From contig SUXG01000021.1 in assembly GCA_015061085.1 (NCBI GenBank), forward strand, positions 1 to 38,678: a stretch of DNA of 38,678 nucleotides, written 5' to 3'. The notes beneath the pieces were generated by a model. It was not told the DNA's origin. It did no database searches and worked only from the letters and a program-made list of their open reading frames with translations. The position numbers and the translations under genes are program-made. This document shows positions 1-7,999 of this stretch, one piece after another. The stretch is from Bacteroidales bacterium. Its GTDB lineage: Bacteria; Bacteroidota; Bacteroidia; Bacteroidales; Muribaculaceae. Numbering within the stretch: position 1 is the stretch's first letter; each line of letters begins with the position of its first letter.

Positions 1-2
1 AA

Positions 3-143
3 GATGTCCTTGCAGAAGCAACAGAATTTACAGTCTACAGTATCAACGGTGTATGCTTGCTCACAAACGCTAAGGCTGAAGATTTGAAACAGCTCGAACC
101 GGGCATCTACATCATCAACGGTCGCAAGGTAGCACTTCGTTAA
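3..143 (+). CDS. C-terminal fragment of a probable secreted protein with T9SS type A-like sorting domain
   Basis: The window opens inside a gene; only the last 46 residues are visible, ending in TAA at 141-143. The fragment has the pattern of the Bacteroidetes type IX secretion C-terminal domain: a beta-strand segment (FTVYSINGV), a variable middle, then LEPGIYIINGRKVALR, matching the usual 'GIYIV-x-G-[KR]' ending followed by a basic/hydrophobic terminus. In that family the domain directs export across the outer membrane and is normally cleaved or anchored. The upstream catalytic or binding part is outside the window, so the function of the protein is unknown. A strong terminator follows 90 bp later. 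The sorting-domain call rests on a short segment and could be confused with other C-terminal beta-sandwich tails. Confidence 0.6.
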   Translation, partial: DVLAEATEFTVYSINGVCLLTNAKAEDLKQLEPGIYIINGRKVALR

Positions 144-232
144 TTAAGTAGGACTTTAGTTGAGTAAAGTTTGTAGGCAGATGGTGTGATTATTTCAATA
201 GCGTAAATCTTACCTACATACCCTCATATAAA

Positions 233-270
233 GAGTCGGACTCCATCACTCGGAGCCCGGCTCTTTTTTT
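233..270 (+). terminator. Rho-independent terminator
   Basis: A 12-bp stem (233-244 with 252-263, one G-T wobble and one A-C mismatch) is followed by seven T at 264-270. It ends the transcript of the truncated gene at the left edge. It may also stop the converging minus-strand operon, although the U-tract on that side is weaker. Confidence 0.9.
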
Positions 271-330
271 ATTGTCTCTGCCCGGGTAATACTTAAGATT
301 CCAACTTTATCTATAATCTATTGAGAGAGA

Positions 331-1131
331 TCAGAAGAGTCGGTTGGCTTGGGTGAGGGTGTCGGGTTTGCCGATGTCGATGAGGTTGAGGTCGTTGCAG
401 CAGAATCCTTTGATGCCAATTTTGCCGGCTTGAGATATGTTTATATTGGTGGCTTGTGAGAGGTCTATATTGCCAATTTGGGATAGGCTGATTTTGCTTG
501 CTTGTGATAGATAGAAATCCATAATTGGGAATGAGTCTGAAAATCCGGCTGCAGTCATCTGCTCGAAACATCGTGTGCTCATGACGTGAATGCCACTGAA
601 TGCCAATTCGACGTCGCTTTCACTCATCTCTAATCCTTGTGGTTTAAATTCATCGGTCGATAGGTTGTGCCAGCCTTTGAGGTTAAGGTCGTTGTCGAAA
701 ATGAGTTTTCGCGATGATGTGCGATTGCTAACCAGAAGGGTAGCATCGACGCTATGGTCGCAGTGGGCTTGCATGAGTTCGGCAAGGTCGGCATTACTGA
801 GAATATCGACGTTATGAATCAAGAAAGGGGCGTTGTCTTTTGTGAGTAGTTGTTGTGCGTGAAGAATGCCCCCACCTGTATCGAGCAATTTGCCTCGTTC
901 GTCGCTGATCATGATCGATACTCCAAACTCTTTGCTACCGACAAAATCGATGATTTGTTCGCCGAAATGATGAATGTTGATAATGATTTCGGTGAAGCTT
1001 TGCTTTTTCAAGCTCAAAATAACTCTCTCTAACATCGGAACACCACCGACCGGAACCAATGCTTTGGGGTGTTCTAAAGTCCAAGGCTTCAGACGTGTGC
1101 CAAGCCCGGCTGCAAGTATCATCGCTTTCAT
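331..1131 (-). CDS. MurU-like sugar-1-phosphate nucleotidyltransferase
   Basis: 266 aa. The N-terminus MKAMILAAGLGTRLKPWT carries the NDP-sugar pyrophosphorylase signature (AAGxGTRLxPxT) and the PKALVPVGG motif; HNVDIL near residues 106-111 is in the position of the metal-binding Asp. The size and the partner kinase next door fit the MurU family (MurNAc-1-phosphate uridylyltransferase of peptidoglycan recycling), but substrate choice cannot be read from sequence, and related enzymes use other sugar phosphates. Its ATG overlaps the stop of the upstream kinase gene as ATGA (1128-1131), so the two are probably translationally coupled. Unusual: residues 208-239 consist of four octapeptide repeats encoded by a 24-bp tandem repeat just before the conserved GIKGFC-IDIGKPDTL region. 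One copy alone would complete a normal-looking enzyme, so the other three look like an expansion. Confidence 0.85.
   Translation of the reverse strand: MKAMILAAGLGTRLKPWTLEHPKALVPVGGVPMLERVILSLKKQSFTEIIINIHHFGEQIIDFVGSKEFGVSIMISDERGKLLDTGGGILHAQQLLTKDNAPFLIHNVDILSNADLAELMQAHCDHSVDATLLVSNRTSSRKLIFDNDLNLKGWHNLSTDEFKPQGLEMSESDVELAFSGIHVMSTRCFEQMTAAGFSDSFPIMDFYLSQASKISLSQIGNIDLSQATNINISQAGKIGIKGFCCNDLNLIDIGKPDTLTQANRLF
415..510 (-). repeat. Four tandem 24-bp units inside the nucleotidyltransferase gene
   Basis: The units read LSQASKIS, LSQIGNID, LSQATNIN and ISQAGKIG on the coding strand (residues 208-239). Every unit is exactly 24 bp, so the reading frame is preserved whatever the copy number. 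The units have diverged at several positions, so the expansion is not brand new. Confidence 0.9.
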
Positions 1132-2546
1132 AGTGAGTCGGTGTGATTAAATAGTTTTGTAATGCCTTGTTCTCGATGAATTAATTTTACGATAGCATTC
1201 GGATATTTCTCGGCTATATGTTTAGCTGTGTTTTCTGCTGAATAGACTGAACGATGTTGCCCTCCGGTGCATCCGAAGCCTATTTGAATGTTGGTGAAAC
1301 CTCGTTGCAGATAACGCTCGATAGCCGGGTCGGTAAGTGACCAAGCATTTTTTAAAAACACTTGTATCTCGCCTCTTTCTTCAAGAAAATCTATTACAGG
1401 AGCATCAAGACCGGTGAGACTTTTATATTCAGCGTATCGACCGGGGTTGTGCATCGCTCGGCAGTCGAACATAAAACCTCCACCATTACCCGAAAAATCA
1501 TCGGGATAGCCTTTCTTGTAGGAGAAGCTGAACACTTCGACAGTCAGCGCTGACGACTCCTCTTTCTTGAAGCGATTGCTTTCAATAATTGTATTAATTG
1601 CTGATTTTAGACAAGGATATTCGTCAATTATTCCTTGCTTTAAAAGTTTAGCTAAATTAGAGATTGCCAATGGTATGCTTTGGATGAAATGAGCTTTATG
1701 TTGCATCAGCCCTCTGAAACCGTATGCACCAAGTACCTGCAACGTGCGAAACAATACAAATACCGGAATCAGTGTCCTCATTCCGGAGCAATCGCTATTT
1801 CTTTGTTTGCTAAATTCCTCAATATATAAATCAATAATTTCATCTCTAAAACTATCAGAGAAATCTGCTTTTGCTTGCCAGAGGAAAGACACAATATCAT
1901 AAATGCAAGGACCGTATCTGCCACCCTGAAAATCAATCCAGTATGGTTTTTCACCTTTTATAATGACATTTCTGCTTTGACAATCGCGATACATAAATCC
2001 CCATAGGTTTTCGGGTGTTGATAGGAGTTTGTCGGCTAACCGGCTAAAATCTACTTCTAAATTAGACTCATTGAAGTTTTCTACAGCAATTTTGAGGAAA
2101 CAATACTTGAAGTAATTCAAATCCCACATTATCAACTTGCGATCGAATTTTGCTTCGGGATAGCATACTGAATAGTTGATGCCCGGGATAGTTTGCAATC
2201 GAGCCAATGCGGAGATGGTTTTTGCAATTAGATCGGACGCTACATCTGTTCCCAAAATCGAGAATAGAGATGTGTCGCCTAAATCTTCTTGCAGATATAC
2301 CGACTTGGATTCGTTGCAACCTATTATTTTAGGGACATTAACATCGTGCGTGTAAAAATGCTTTGCCAACTCAATAAACGCATTATTTTCCTCGTAAGAG
2401 TTACCGACGGTAGCAATGACGCTTTTTCCGAGAGAGTCAAATACGCGATAGTATTTTCGATTAGACCCTCCTGCAGCAATTTCTTCAATAGAGGAAGGAT
2501 CAGAGCCGAATATATTATCGTATATATCTTTGATAGCTGATGTCAT
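1128..2546 (-). CDS. AmgK-like aminosugar kinase fused to a RapZ C-terminal-like domain
   Basis: 472 aa from the ATG at 2546. Residues 1-330 are an APH/AmgK-type kinase: GGSNRKYYRV (nucleotide loop), YLQEDLGDTSL (hinge), YRDCQSRNV (catalytic loop, H/YxDxxxxN) and WIDFQGG (metal-binding Asp). Residues about 331-472 resemble the C-terminal domain of RapZ, including FMFDCRAMHNPGRY and GFGCTGGQHRSVY. AmgK phosphorylates MurNAc/GlcNAc at the anomeric position, and the next gene is a MurU-like partner; together they suggest a wall-sugar salvage route. RapZ's C-terminal domain in enterobacteria senses glucosamine-6-phosphate and binds RNA, so here it may sense sugar phosphates (inference). An ATG 16 codons upstream (2594) is rejected because it lies inside the promoter at 2577-2608. 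Confidence 0.87.
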   Translation of the reverse strand: MTSAIKDIYDNIFGSDPSSIEEIAAGGSNRKYYRVFDSLGKSVIATVGNSYEENNAFIELAKHFYTHDVNVPKIIGCNESKSVYLQEDLGDTSLFSILGTDVASDLIAKTISALARLQTIPGINYSVCYPEAKFDRKLIMWDLNYFKYCFLKIAVENFNESNLEVDFSRLADKLLSTPENLWGFMYRDCQSRNVIIKGEKPYWIDFQGGRYGPCIYDIVSFLWQAKADFSDSFRDEIIDLYIEEFSKQRNSDCSGMRTLIPVFVLFRTLQVLGAYGFRGLMQHKAHFIQSIPLAISNLAKLLKQGIIDEYPCLKSAINTIIESNRFKKEESSALTVEVFSFSYKKGYPDDFSGNGGGFMFDCRAMHNPGRYAEYKSLTGLDAPVIDFLEERGEIQVFLKNAWSLTDPAIERYLQRGFTNIQIGFGCTGGQHRSVYSAENTAKHIAEKYPNAIVKLIHREQGITKLFNHTDSL

Positions 2547-2576
2547 AACAATGTAGTAAGCATAAATTATTAAATA

Positions 2577-2608
2577 CAAAATTACATAAATCAACCTGAA
2601 ATAGCAAA
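2577..2608 (-). promoter_or_regulatory. Sigma-ABfr promoter of the kinase/nucleotidyltransferase operon
   Basis: Read on the minus strand: TTTG (2608-2605), 20-nt spacer, TAATTTTG (2584-2577). Both boxes match the Bacteroidetes consensus exactly. Transcription would start near 2570, about 25 nt before the ATG at 2546, which supports that start codon. Confidence 0.8.
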
Positions 2609-2664
2609 AAATCAGCTCTGAATATCGAAAAAAAACAAAAAAATGCTAACATATCGTTTTGATG

Positions 2665-2695
2665 TTTGTTTTATCAGTTAAATTTAGTAACTTCG
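2665..2695 (+). promoter_or_regulatory. Sigma-ABfr promoter of pgk
   Basis: TTTG (2665-2668), 19-nt spacer, TAACTTCG (2688-2695; one mismatch to TAnnTTTG). It lies back-to-back with the kinase operon promoter in the 229-bp divergent gap and gives a leader of roughly 75 nt before the pgk ATG. Confidence 0.7.
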
Positions 2696-2775
2696 CAACA
2701 TGAATTTCCCGTACGTATATATTCGTGCGGATATTTGTAGAGTATAAACAGTTTAACTTATAAATTTTTCAGACT

Positions 2776-4026
2776 ATGGTTAATATTGAAAATTACAATT
2801 TTGCCGGAAAAAGAGTAATCGTTCGTGTGGACTTTAACGTTCCATTAGATGACAACGGTAAAATCACAGACGACACACGTATCAAAGGAGCACTTCCTAC
2901 ATTGAAGAAAATTCTTGCTGATGGCGGTTCTCTAATAATAATGTCGCACATGGGCAAGCCAAAAGGTAAAGTAAATCCTAAATATAGTCTTTCTCAAATC
3001 AAAGACGCTGTGGCTCAAGCGTTAGGAGCAGAAGTTAAATTTGCACCCGATTGTGGAAAAGCATTTGAAGAAGCTGCTACTCTTAAACCGGGAGAAGTGT
3101 TGCTTCTTGAAAATCTTCGATTCTATCCGGAAGAAGAGGGTAAACCTGTCGGAATAGAAAAAGAAGATCCTGCATATGAAGATGCAAAGAAAGAAATGAA
3201 GCAAAGACAAAAGGATTTTGCCAAGACATTGGCAAGCTATGCTGATGTGTATGTAAATGACGCATTCGGTACCGCTCACCGTAAACACGCTTCGACAGCT
3301 GTGATCGCTGACTACTTCGATGCTGACCACAAGATGCTCGGCTACCTTATGGAAAAAGAAGTCAATGCAGTCGATAACGTGTTGAGCAATATCAAGCGCC
3401 CATTTACAGCTATCATGGGTGGCTCAAAGGTGTCAACAAAAATCGGTATTATCGAAAACCTTATGGATAAGGTTGATAACTTGATCCTCTGTGGTGGTAT
3501 GACCTACACATTCTCAAAGGCAAGAGGTGGCAAAATCGGCCTTTCAATCTGCGAAGATGATAAACTTGATCTTGCACTTGACATTATTGCTAAGGCTAAG
3601 GAAAAGGGTGTAAACTTGGTGATTGGAGTTGACTGTGTAGCCGGTGATGCATTTAGTAACGATGCAAACCGTCAAATTTTTCCAACAAACGATATTCCTG
3701 ACGGCTGGGAAGGTATGGATGCCGGTCCTAAGACACGCGAAATGTTTGCAGAAGCAATTAAGGAAGCTAAGACAATCCTTTGGAATGGCCCGGCCGGAGT
3801 ATTCGAATTTGATAACTTTGCAGAAGGTTCACGTGCTATTGCTGAAGCTATCGTTGAAGCGACAGACAATGGTGCATTCTCCCTCGTTGGTGGTGGTGAT
3901 TCAGTTGCATGTGTTAATAAATTCGGATTGGCTGATAAAGTATCATATGTTTCAACCGGTGGTGGCGCATTATTGGAAGCAATCGAAGGAAAAGTCCTTC
4001 CAGGTATTGCAGCAATAAAAGGATAA
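2776..4026 (+). CDS. pgk: Phosphoglycerate kinase
   Basis: 416 aa, full length for the Bacteroidetes form. It transfers phosphate from 1,3-bisphosphoglycerate to ADP in glycolysis, in the cytoplasm. Family motifs are all present: RVDFNVPLD (N-terminal substrate loop), [34 protein letters not shown] (triose-binding region), [19 protein letters not shown] and the nucleotide/phosphate loop GGGDSVACV. An insertion after ENLRF (residues about 125-150, rich in Glu and Lys) is typical of this phylum. It is transcribed alone from the promoter at 2665-2695, and a hairpin follows the stop codon. Highly expressed genes such as this often show the stronger codon bias seen here. Confidence 0.98.
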   Translation: MVNIENYNFAGKRVIVRVDFNVPLDDNGKITDDTRIKGALPTLKKILADGGSLIIMSHMGKPKGKVNPKYSLSQIKDAVAQALGAEVKFAPDCGKAFEEAATLKPGEVLLLENLRFYPEEEGKPVGIEKEDPAYEDAKKEMKQRQKDFAKTLASYADVYVNDAFGTAHRKHASTAVIADYFDADHKMLGYLMEKEVNAVDNVLSNIKRPFTAIMGGSKVSTKIGIIENLMDKVDNLILCGGMTYTFSKARGGKIGLSICEDDKLDLALDIIAKAKEKGVNLVIGVDCVAGDAFSNDANRQIFPTNDIPDGWEGMDAGPKTREMFAEAIKEAKTILWNGPAGVFEFDNFAEGSRAIAEAIVEATDNGAFSLVGGGDSVACVNKFGLADKVSYVSTGGGALLEAIEGKVLPGIAAIKG

Positions 4027-4051
4027 AATAGTCGTTAATAAATAGAAATAT

Positions 4052-4092
4052 GTAATGAAGGGATTGAGGAATAAACTCAAACTCTTCATTAC
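4052..4092 (+). terminator. Hairpin after pgk, possible terminator
   Basis: GTAATGAAG (4052-4060) pairs perfectly with CTTCATTAC (4084-4092), and an inner TTGAG/CTCAA stem (4064-4068/4076-4080) adds to it. No T-run follows directly; a perfect A/T palindrome TTAAAAAATTTTTTAA lies at 4102-4117 and could supply the U-rich stretch. Termination is plausible but not certain. Confidence 0.5.
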
Positions 4093-4139
4093 AAACCTTG
4101 CTTAAAAAATTTTTTAACGTAAAATTTTCAACTTCGATT

Positions 4140-4170
4140 ATTGTATTTCACAAAATTAATTGTAATTTTG
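4140..4170 (+). promoter_or_regulatory. Probable promoter of the exbB-exbD-exbD-tonB operon
   Basis: A perfect -7 box TAATTTTG (4163-4170) is preceded, with a 19-nt spacer, by ATTG (4140-4143), a one-mismatch -33 box. It implies a leader of about 125 nt before the ATG at 4303, in a very AT-rich stretch. Confidence 0.6.
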
Positions 4171-4302
4171 CGTTGATTTTGACTAATCTTGTTTGAATAT
4201 GAATAAAAGATTTATTGTATTTAAATAAAGATTGTTAAAAATTCATTTAAATAGGAATAAAATTAGATAACTAAATATTAACAAACTAATTAATTAAATT
4301 TT

Positions 4303-5136
4303 ATGGAATCTCAAAAACCAGCTGCAAAACCAGCAGCAAAAAAAGAAGAAAAAATCAGCAACGTACGTGGTATTCGTAGTGCATTCGCAGTTATCTGCCT
4401 TTGCTTTGTAGTTGCTCTTTGTGTGTTTATCTTTGTTCTTGGTAACCCAAACAACTTTGAAGGTGGTGACACAGCTAATCACCCACTTAACCTTCTTGGT
4501 ACTATCTACCACGGTGGTTTTATCGTGCCAATTCTTCAAACATTGTTCCTTACAGTGATCGTTCTTTTCGTTGAACGTTGGATCGCTATCTCTTCAGCTC
4601 AAGGTAAAGGCAACACATCTAAATTCGTTGCTGATATCAAAGGTTTCCTTGCTAAAAACGAAATCGACAAAGCTATGGCACGCTGCAAAGACCAAAAAGG
4701 TTCTGTTGCATCTGTTGTTTACAACACATTGGTGAAATATAAAGAAATGGATGCTAACACTCAACTTAGCAAAGAACAAAAACTTACTACACTTCGTAAC
4801 GAAGTAGAAGAAGCTACTGCTCTTGAAATGCCATCTCTTACACAAAACCTTCCAGTTGTAGCATCACTTACAACTCTTGGTACACTTGTAGGTCTTCTCG
4901 GTACCGTTATGGGTATGATCAAATCATTCCAAGCATTGGCAACTTCTGGTTCTCCAGACTCAACAGCTCTTTCTGCCGGTATCTCTGAAGCGCTTGTAAA
5001 TACTGCATTCGGTATCGCAACAGGTGCTCTTGCGGTTATCACATATAACTTCTATACAAACAAAATCGACAACTTGACATACGCTATCGACGAAATCGGT
5101 TTCTCAATTGTTGCTACTTTCGCTGCTACTCACTAA
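4303..5136 (+). CDS. exbB: ExbB/TolQ/MotA-family proton channel subunit
   Basis: 277 aa inner-membrane protein. It starts with a Lys/Ala/Pro-rich cytoplasmic tail (residues 1-25), then hydrophobic segments near 28-50 and 72-92, a charged cytoplasmic loop (about 100-175), and the conserved MotA/ExbB core helices near 185-210 (SLTTLGTLVGLLGTVMGMI) and 225-255 (ISEALVNTAFGIATGALAVI). ExbB pentamers surround ExbD and convert proton flow into movement of TonB, powering TonB-dependent outer-membrane transport. The extra N-terminal hydrophobic segment compared with the E. coli protein is common in Bacteroidetes. First gene of a four-gene set with two exbD genes and tonB; the complete set argues for Ton rather than Tol or flagellar use. 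Confidence 0.93.
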   Translation: MESQKPAAKPAAKKEEKISNVRGIRSAFAVICLCFVVALCVFIFVLGNPNNFEGGDTANHPLNLLGTIYHGGFIVPILQTLFLTVIVLFVERWIAISSAQGKGNTSKFVADIKGFLAKNEIDKAMARCKDQKGSVASVVYNTLVKYKEMDANTQLSKEQKLTTLRNEVEEATALEMPSLTQNLPVVASLTTLGTLVGLLGTVMGMIKSFQALATSGSPDSTALSAGISEALVNTAFGIATGALAVITYNFYTNKIDNLTYAIDEIGFSIVATFAATH

Positions 5137-5196
5137 TCAGCAATGTAAACAATCTAAATAATTAATTTTATTTAAATCGATTAAAATCATAGCAAT

Positions 5197-5901
5197 ATGG
5201 GAAGAGTACAAATGAAAAAGAAGAGCACATTCATCGACATGACAGCGATGAGTGATGTTACTGTGCTTTTGCTTACCTTCTTCATGTTGACATCTACTTT
5301 CCTTGCAAAGGAACCTACAACGGTGATTACACCGGCATCTGTGTCAGAAGAAAAAGTTCAAGAAACTAACTATGTACAGGTGCTTGTAAGTCCGGAAGGA
5401 AAAATTTGGCTCACAATGCACAATGACACCTCTGCACAATGGTCTAACCAAAACATGAGAATGGCATTGCTCGACAAAGTAGCTCAAATCTACAATGAGT
5501 CGCATAAGAACAAAATAAGCTTTACACCGCAACAAAAGCTCGCATTTAGTAAAGTCAACGCTTTTGGAGTGCCTTTGGCGCAAATGAGTGAATTCCTTGA
5601 CTTGGATCCAAGTGATCAAGACAATTGGCTACAAGGTAAGGACGGTAACCCTAACCACGTTTCTGGTATTCCAATTTCTATGAACCAAGAAAATGAAACT
5701 GAATTTCAAATGTGGATGAGAGCAATTCGTCAGTCTGATAATGAGACTTTGACATCTGCTATCAAAGATGGTACCGGTGTTGCTATCAAAGCAGACCAAA
5801 ATACATCATTTGAAGTTGTTCACACTGTAATGGACAATCTCCAAACAATTCACATGAACAAATTCACATTATTAACAGCATTAAAGAATGAAGGAGAATA
5901 A
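5197..5901 (+). CDS. exbD: ExbD-type biopolymer transport protein, first copy
   Basis: 234 aa. One N-terminal membrane helix (residues about 18-38) contains the family's essential proton-carrying Asp in AMSDVTVLLLTFFML (Asp20). The rest is a periplasmic domain, longer than E. coli ExbD (about 140 aa), ending in the conserved fold element FEVVHTVMDNLQTIHMNKFTLLTAL. It lies 60 bp after exbB and only 3 bp before the second exbD, so the two ExbD proteins are likely made in similar amounts and could form a mixed ExbD pair in the channel (inference). The Met at 5197 is used; a second Met five codons later would also retain the helix. Confidence 0.92.
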   Translation: MGRVQMKKKSTFIDMTAMSDVTVLLLTFFMLTSTFLAKEPTTVITPASVSEEKVQETNYVQVLVSPEGKIWLTMHNDTSAQWSNQNMRMALLDKVAQIYNESHKNKISFTPQQKLAFSKVNAFGVPLAQMSEFLDLDPSDQDNWLQGKDGNPNHVSGIPISMNQENETEFQMWMRAIRQSDNETLTSAIKDGTGVAIKADQNTSFEVVHTVMDNLQTIHMNKFTLLTALKNEGE

Positions 5902-5904
5902 CAC

Positions 5905-6651
5905 ATGGCAGAAATAGCACAAGATAGTGGCAATGGCAAAGGCAAGAGCCACCAGAAAAAGATGGAGATCCGTGTGGACTTTACTCCGATGGTTGACATG
6001 AACATGTTGCTTATTACATTCTTCATGTTGTGTACTACAATGATTAAATCGCAAACTCTCAATATTGCACTTCCTTCAAACGAAAAAGTGGATAATGTAG
6101 AGAACATGTCGCAGGCTTCTGCCGACGATGCGGTTACTATTATTCTTGATGCAAAACGCAAGAAAGGCTCTTTCGATGTTGATACTGTCAACGGTAAAGT
6201 AGTCAACGAAGTTTACTATTTCTTTGGTAAACCTGGTGGTGATGCCGGTATGTTTGATGAAGGTGGTAATGTACTTTCTGCAAACAATAACTTGCAAAAG
6301 TCAGAATTTCTTGCTAATAATCCTGATGGAACTGCACAAGGTATCCGTGAAATTATCCAACAACGTAACAAAGAAGTACTTGTTGAGATTAATAAGTTGA
6401 AAGATAGGTTCCGTAAGGAGGAAATCAATCAAGCGCAATTTGACAGCCTTGCAAGAAAAGTACGTCGTGACGATAAACTTAAAAAGCCTGTCATCATTAT
6501 TAAGTCAACAAATCAAGCTTCATATGGAAGTCTTGTTTCGATTCTTGACGAGATGCAAATCAACTCAATTTCGAAATATCAGATTGACAACATGACACGT
6601 GTTGACTCAGTTATGCTAATTGATTACCAAAACAATCATCGCGATGAATGA
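5905..6651 (+). CDS. exbD: ExbD-type biopolymer transport protein, second copy
   Basis: 248 aa. A Lys-rich cytoplasmic tail is followed by a membrane helix (about 26-48) with the conserved Asp in FTPMVDMNMLLITFFML (Asp31). The periplasmic domain is long and contains a Lys/Glu-rich region (about 155-190) and a C-terminal ExbD core (KPVIIIKSTNQASYGSLVSILDEMQINSISKYQI). Its helix is much closer to classical ExbD than that of the first copy. It starts 3 bp after the previous gene and precedes tonB by 37 bp. Paralogous exbD pairs in one Ton operon are usual in Bacteroidetes, where they have been linked to iron or large-substrate uptake; which TonB-dependent receptors it serves cannot be told from here. 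Confidence 0.92.
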   Translation: MAEIAQDSGNGKGKSHQKKMEIRVDFTPMVDMNMLLITFFMLCTTMIKSQTLNIALPSNEKVDNVENMSQASADDAVTIILDAKRKKGSFDVDTVNGKVVNEVYYFFGKPGGDAGMFDEGGNVLSANNNLQKSEFLANNPDGTAQGIREIIQQRNKEVLVEINKLKDRFRKEEINQAQFDSLARKVRRDDKLKKPVIIIKSTNQASYGSLVSILDEMQINSISKYQIDNMTRVDSVMLIDYQNNHRDE

Positions 6652-6688
6652 TGTTAGATTTATTAACCTTTAAATGTAGAAAAGAACT

Positions 6689-7555
6689 ATGGCAAAGAAT
6701 GTAGATCTAACCTCGAGAGAATGGCGTGACCTTATTTTCGAAGGCAAAAATAAAGAATTTGGTGCATACGTTCTCCGTAAAAATAGTGAAAGCCGTCACA
6801 CATTGGCTTCGGTATATGTACTAATCGGTCTTTTAGTCGTAGCAGGACTTATTTATGCTTGGTCTTTGTATTCAGATTATCAAGCAGAACAAGCTGCTAT
6901 CGAAGCTAAACAAAGAGCGGAACAAATGTCGCAAGCTCAACTTGCTCAAATGGAAGAAGTTCCTGAAGAGGAAGAAGAGATTGAAGAACAAAAATTTGAA
7001 CAACCTGAAATTGAAGTGCCTCAAGAAGTCCTTGCGACTGTGCAAGTAACACAGATTGCAATCGTTGACGCTGAAGAAGTGAAAAACGAAATTATGGACC
7101 AAGAGGCTCAACAGGAAGATAACACTGCACGTGGTGTTGTTAACCAAGATGGTTCAGACGATGCTGATAAGTTCCAAGCTATTGCAGAAGTTGTTGTAGT
7201 TAAGGAACCGGAACCGGAACCTGTTAAGGAAGAAGAAATCTTTGTTGCTGTACAACAAATGCCTGAATTCCCGGGTGGTCAAGCAGCATTGATGAAATGG
7301 TTGAGCAACAACATTCGTTATCCACAAATTGCTCTTGATAACGGTATCTCAGGACGTGTAGTTGTGAAGTTCGTTGTTGAGAAGGACGGATCAGTAGGTA
7401 ATGTTCAAGTTGTTAAGGGTGTAGATAAAGACCTTGATAAGGAAGCAATGCGTGTTGTCAGAGCAATGCCAAAATGGCAACCAGGTAAGAACAATGGTCA
7501 AGCCGTACGTTGCTACTACAACCTCCCTGTGACATTCAGAATTCAAGAACAATAA
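6689..7555 (+). CDS. tonB: TonB-family energy transducer
   Basis: 288 aa. A cytoplasmic N-terminus (residues 1-38, starting NVDLTSREWRDLIFEGKNKEFGAY as in Bacteroidetes TonB) leads into a single membrane helix (about 40-62). Then comes a Gln/Glu-rich periplasmic spacer (65-185, with EPEPEP) in place of the Pro-Lys spacer of E. coli. The TonB C-terminal domain occupies residues about 191-288: MPEFPGGQAAL, the conserved YP pair in NIRYPQIA, GRVVVKFVVEKDGSV and KWQPGKNNGQAV. It links ExbB/ExbD to outer-membrane receptors. It is last in the operon, directly before a strong terminator. Confidence 0.95.
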   Translation: MAKNVDLTSREWRDLIFEGKNKEFGAYVLRKNSESRHTLASVYVLIGLLVVAGLIYAWSLYSDYQAEQAAIEAKQRAEQMSQAQLAQMEEVPEEEEEIEEQKFEQPEIEVPQEVLATVQVTQIAIVDAEEVKNEIMDQEAQQEDNTARGVVNQDGSDDADKFQAIAEVVVVKEPEPEPVKEEEIFVAVQQMPEFPGGQAALMKWLSNNIRYPQIALDNGISGRVVVKFVVEKDGSVGNVQVVKGVDKDLDKEAMRVVRAMPKWQPGKNNGQAVRCYYNLPVTFRIQEQ

Positions 7556-7575
7556 TTTGTAATTGATACTCAATC

Positions 7576-7606
7576 AAAGGTCAGACATGTTGTGTCTGAC
7601 CTTTTT
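7576..7606 (+). terminator. Rho-independent terminator after tonB
   Basis: A perfect 12-bp stem (7576-7587 with 7593-7604) with a 5-nt loop and a T-run at 7602-7606 ends the Ton operon. Confidence 0.92.
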
Positions 7607-7657
7607 CTATTATATTTTATTATATTATTTTCTTTTATGAATTATTAATTCAAACAA

Positions 7658-7689
7658 GTTGGGTAATCCAAATAAAATTACTACCTTTA
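7658..7689 (+). promoter_or_regulatory. Probable promoter of the small membrane protein-PstS-TPR operon
   Basis: GTTG (7658-7661), 20-nt spacer, TACCTTTA (7682-7689): each box is one base off the Bacteroidetes consensus with correct spacing. It suggests that the three genes at 7772-10685 are transcribed separately from the Ton operon, although the order is consistent with a joint function. Confidence 0.55.
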
Positions 7690-7771
7690 CACGAAAATTT
7701 ACGCAATCTTGAGTTAAACTAAATAATTAATTGCGTGTTGATATTTATATTTAGCAATTAATATTAGTAAT

Positions 7772-7987
7772 ATGGAAAGTAGAAATAGAAATGGTAATCA
7801 CTTGCCAAAAGGTGCACGTATAGTATTTGGCATATTTATGATTTTAGTATATCTCGGAATGGGAACATTATTCCTAATGGGGTATTTTAAAGAAATATTG
7901 CCGGAAATGATTGGAAATATTGTCGGCGTATTGCTTGCTATTTATGGCCTATGGCGAGGTTATAGATTATTTAAGGGTATGAATTAA
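7772..7987 (+). CDS. Small two-helix membrane protein of unknown function
   Basis: 71 aa. A polar N-terminus (residues 1-14, Asn/Arg-rich) is followed by two hydrophobic segments, about 16-38 (VFGIFMILVYLGMGTLFLMG) and 46-64 (MIGNIVGVLLAIYGLWRGY), and a basic end. The short hairpin topology with both ends probably cytoplasmic is inferred from the flanking Arg/Lys residues. It begins after its own promoter and terminates 12 bp before the PstS-like gene, so co-expression is very likely. No family name is recognised with certainty; the tight placement upstream of the phosphate-binding-like lipoprotein suggests an accessory role there. Confidence 0.75.
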   Translation: MESRNRNGNHLPKGARIVFGIFMILVYLGMGTLFLMGYFKEILPEMIGNIVGVLLAIYGLWRGYRLFKGMN

Positions 7988-7999
7988 TATTTTTTTTCT

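Noticed and set aside
2547..2594. Longer N-terminus of the AmgK-like kinase (ATG at 2594)
   Set aside because: A perfect promoter overlaps this start, and the added residues are hydrophobic and not part of the kinase fold.
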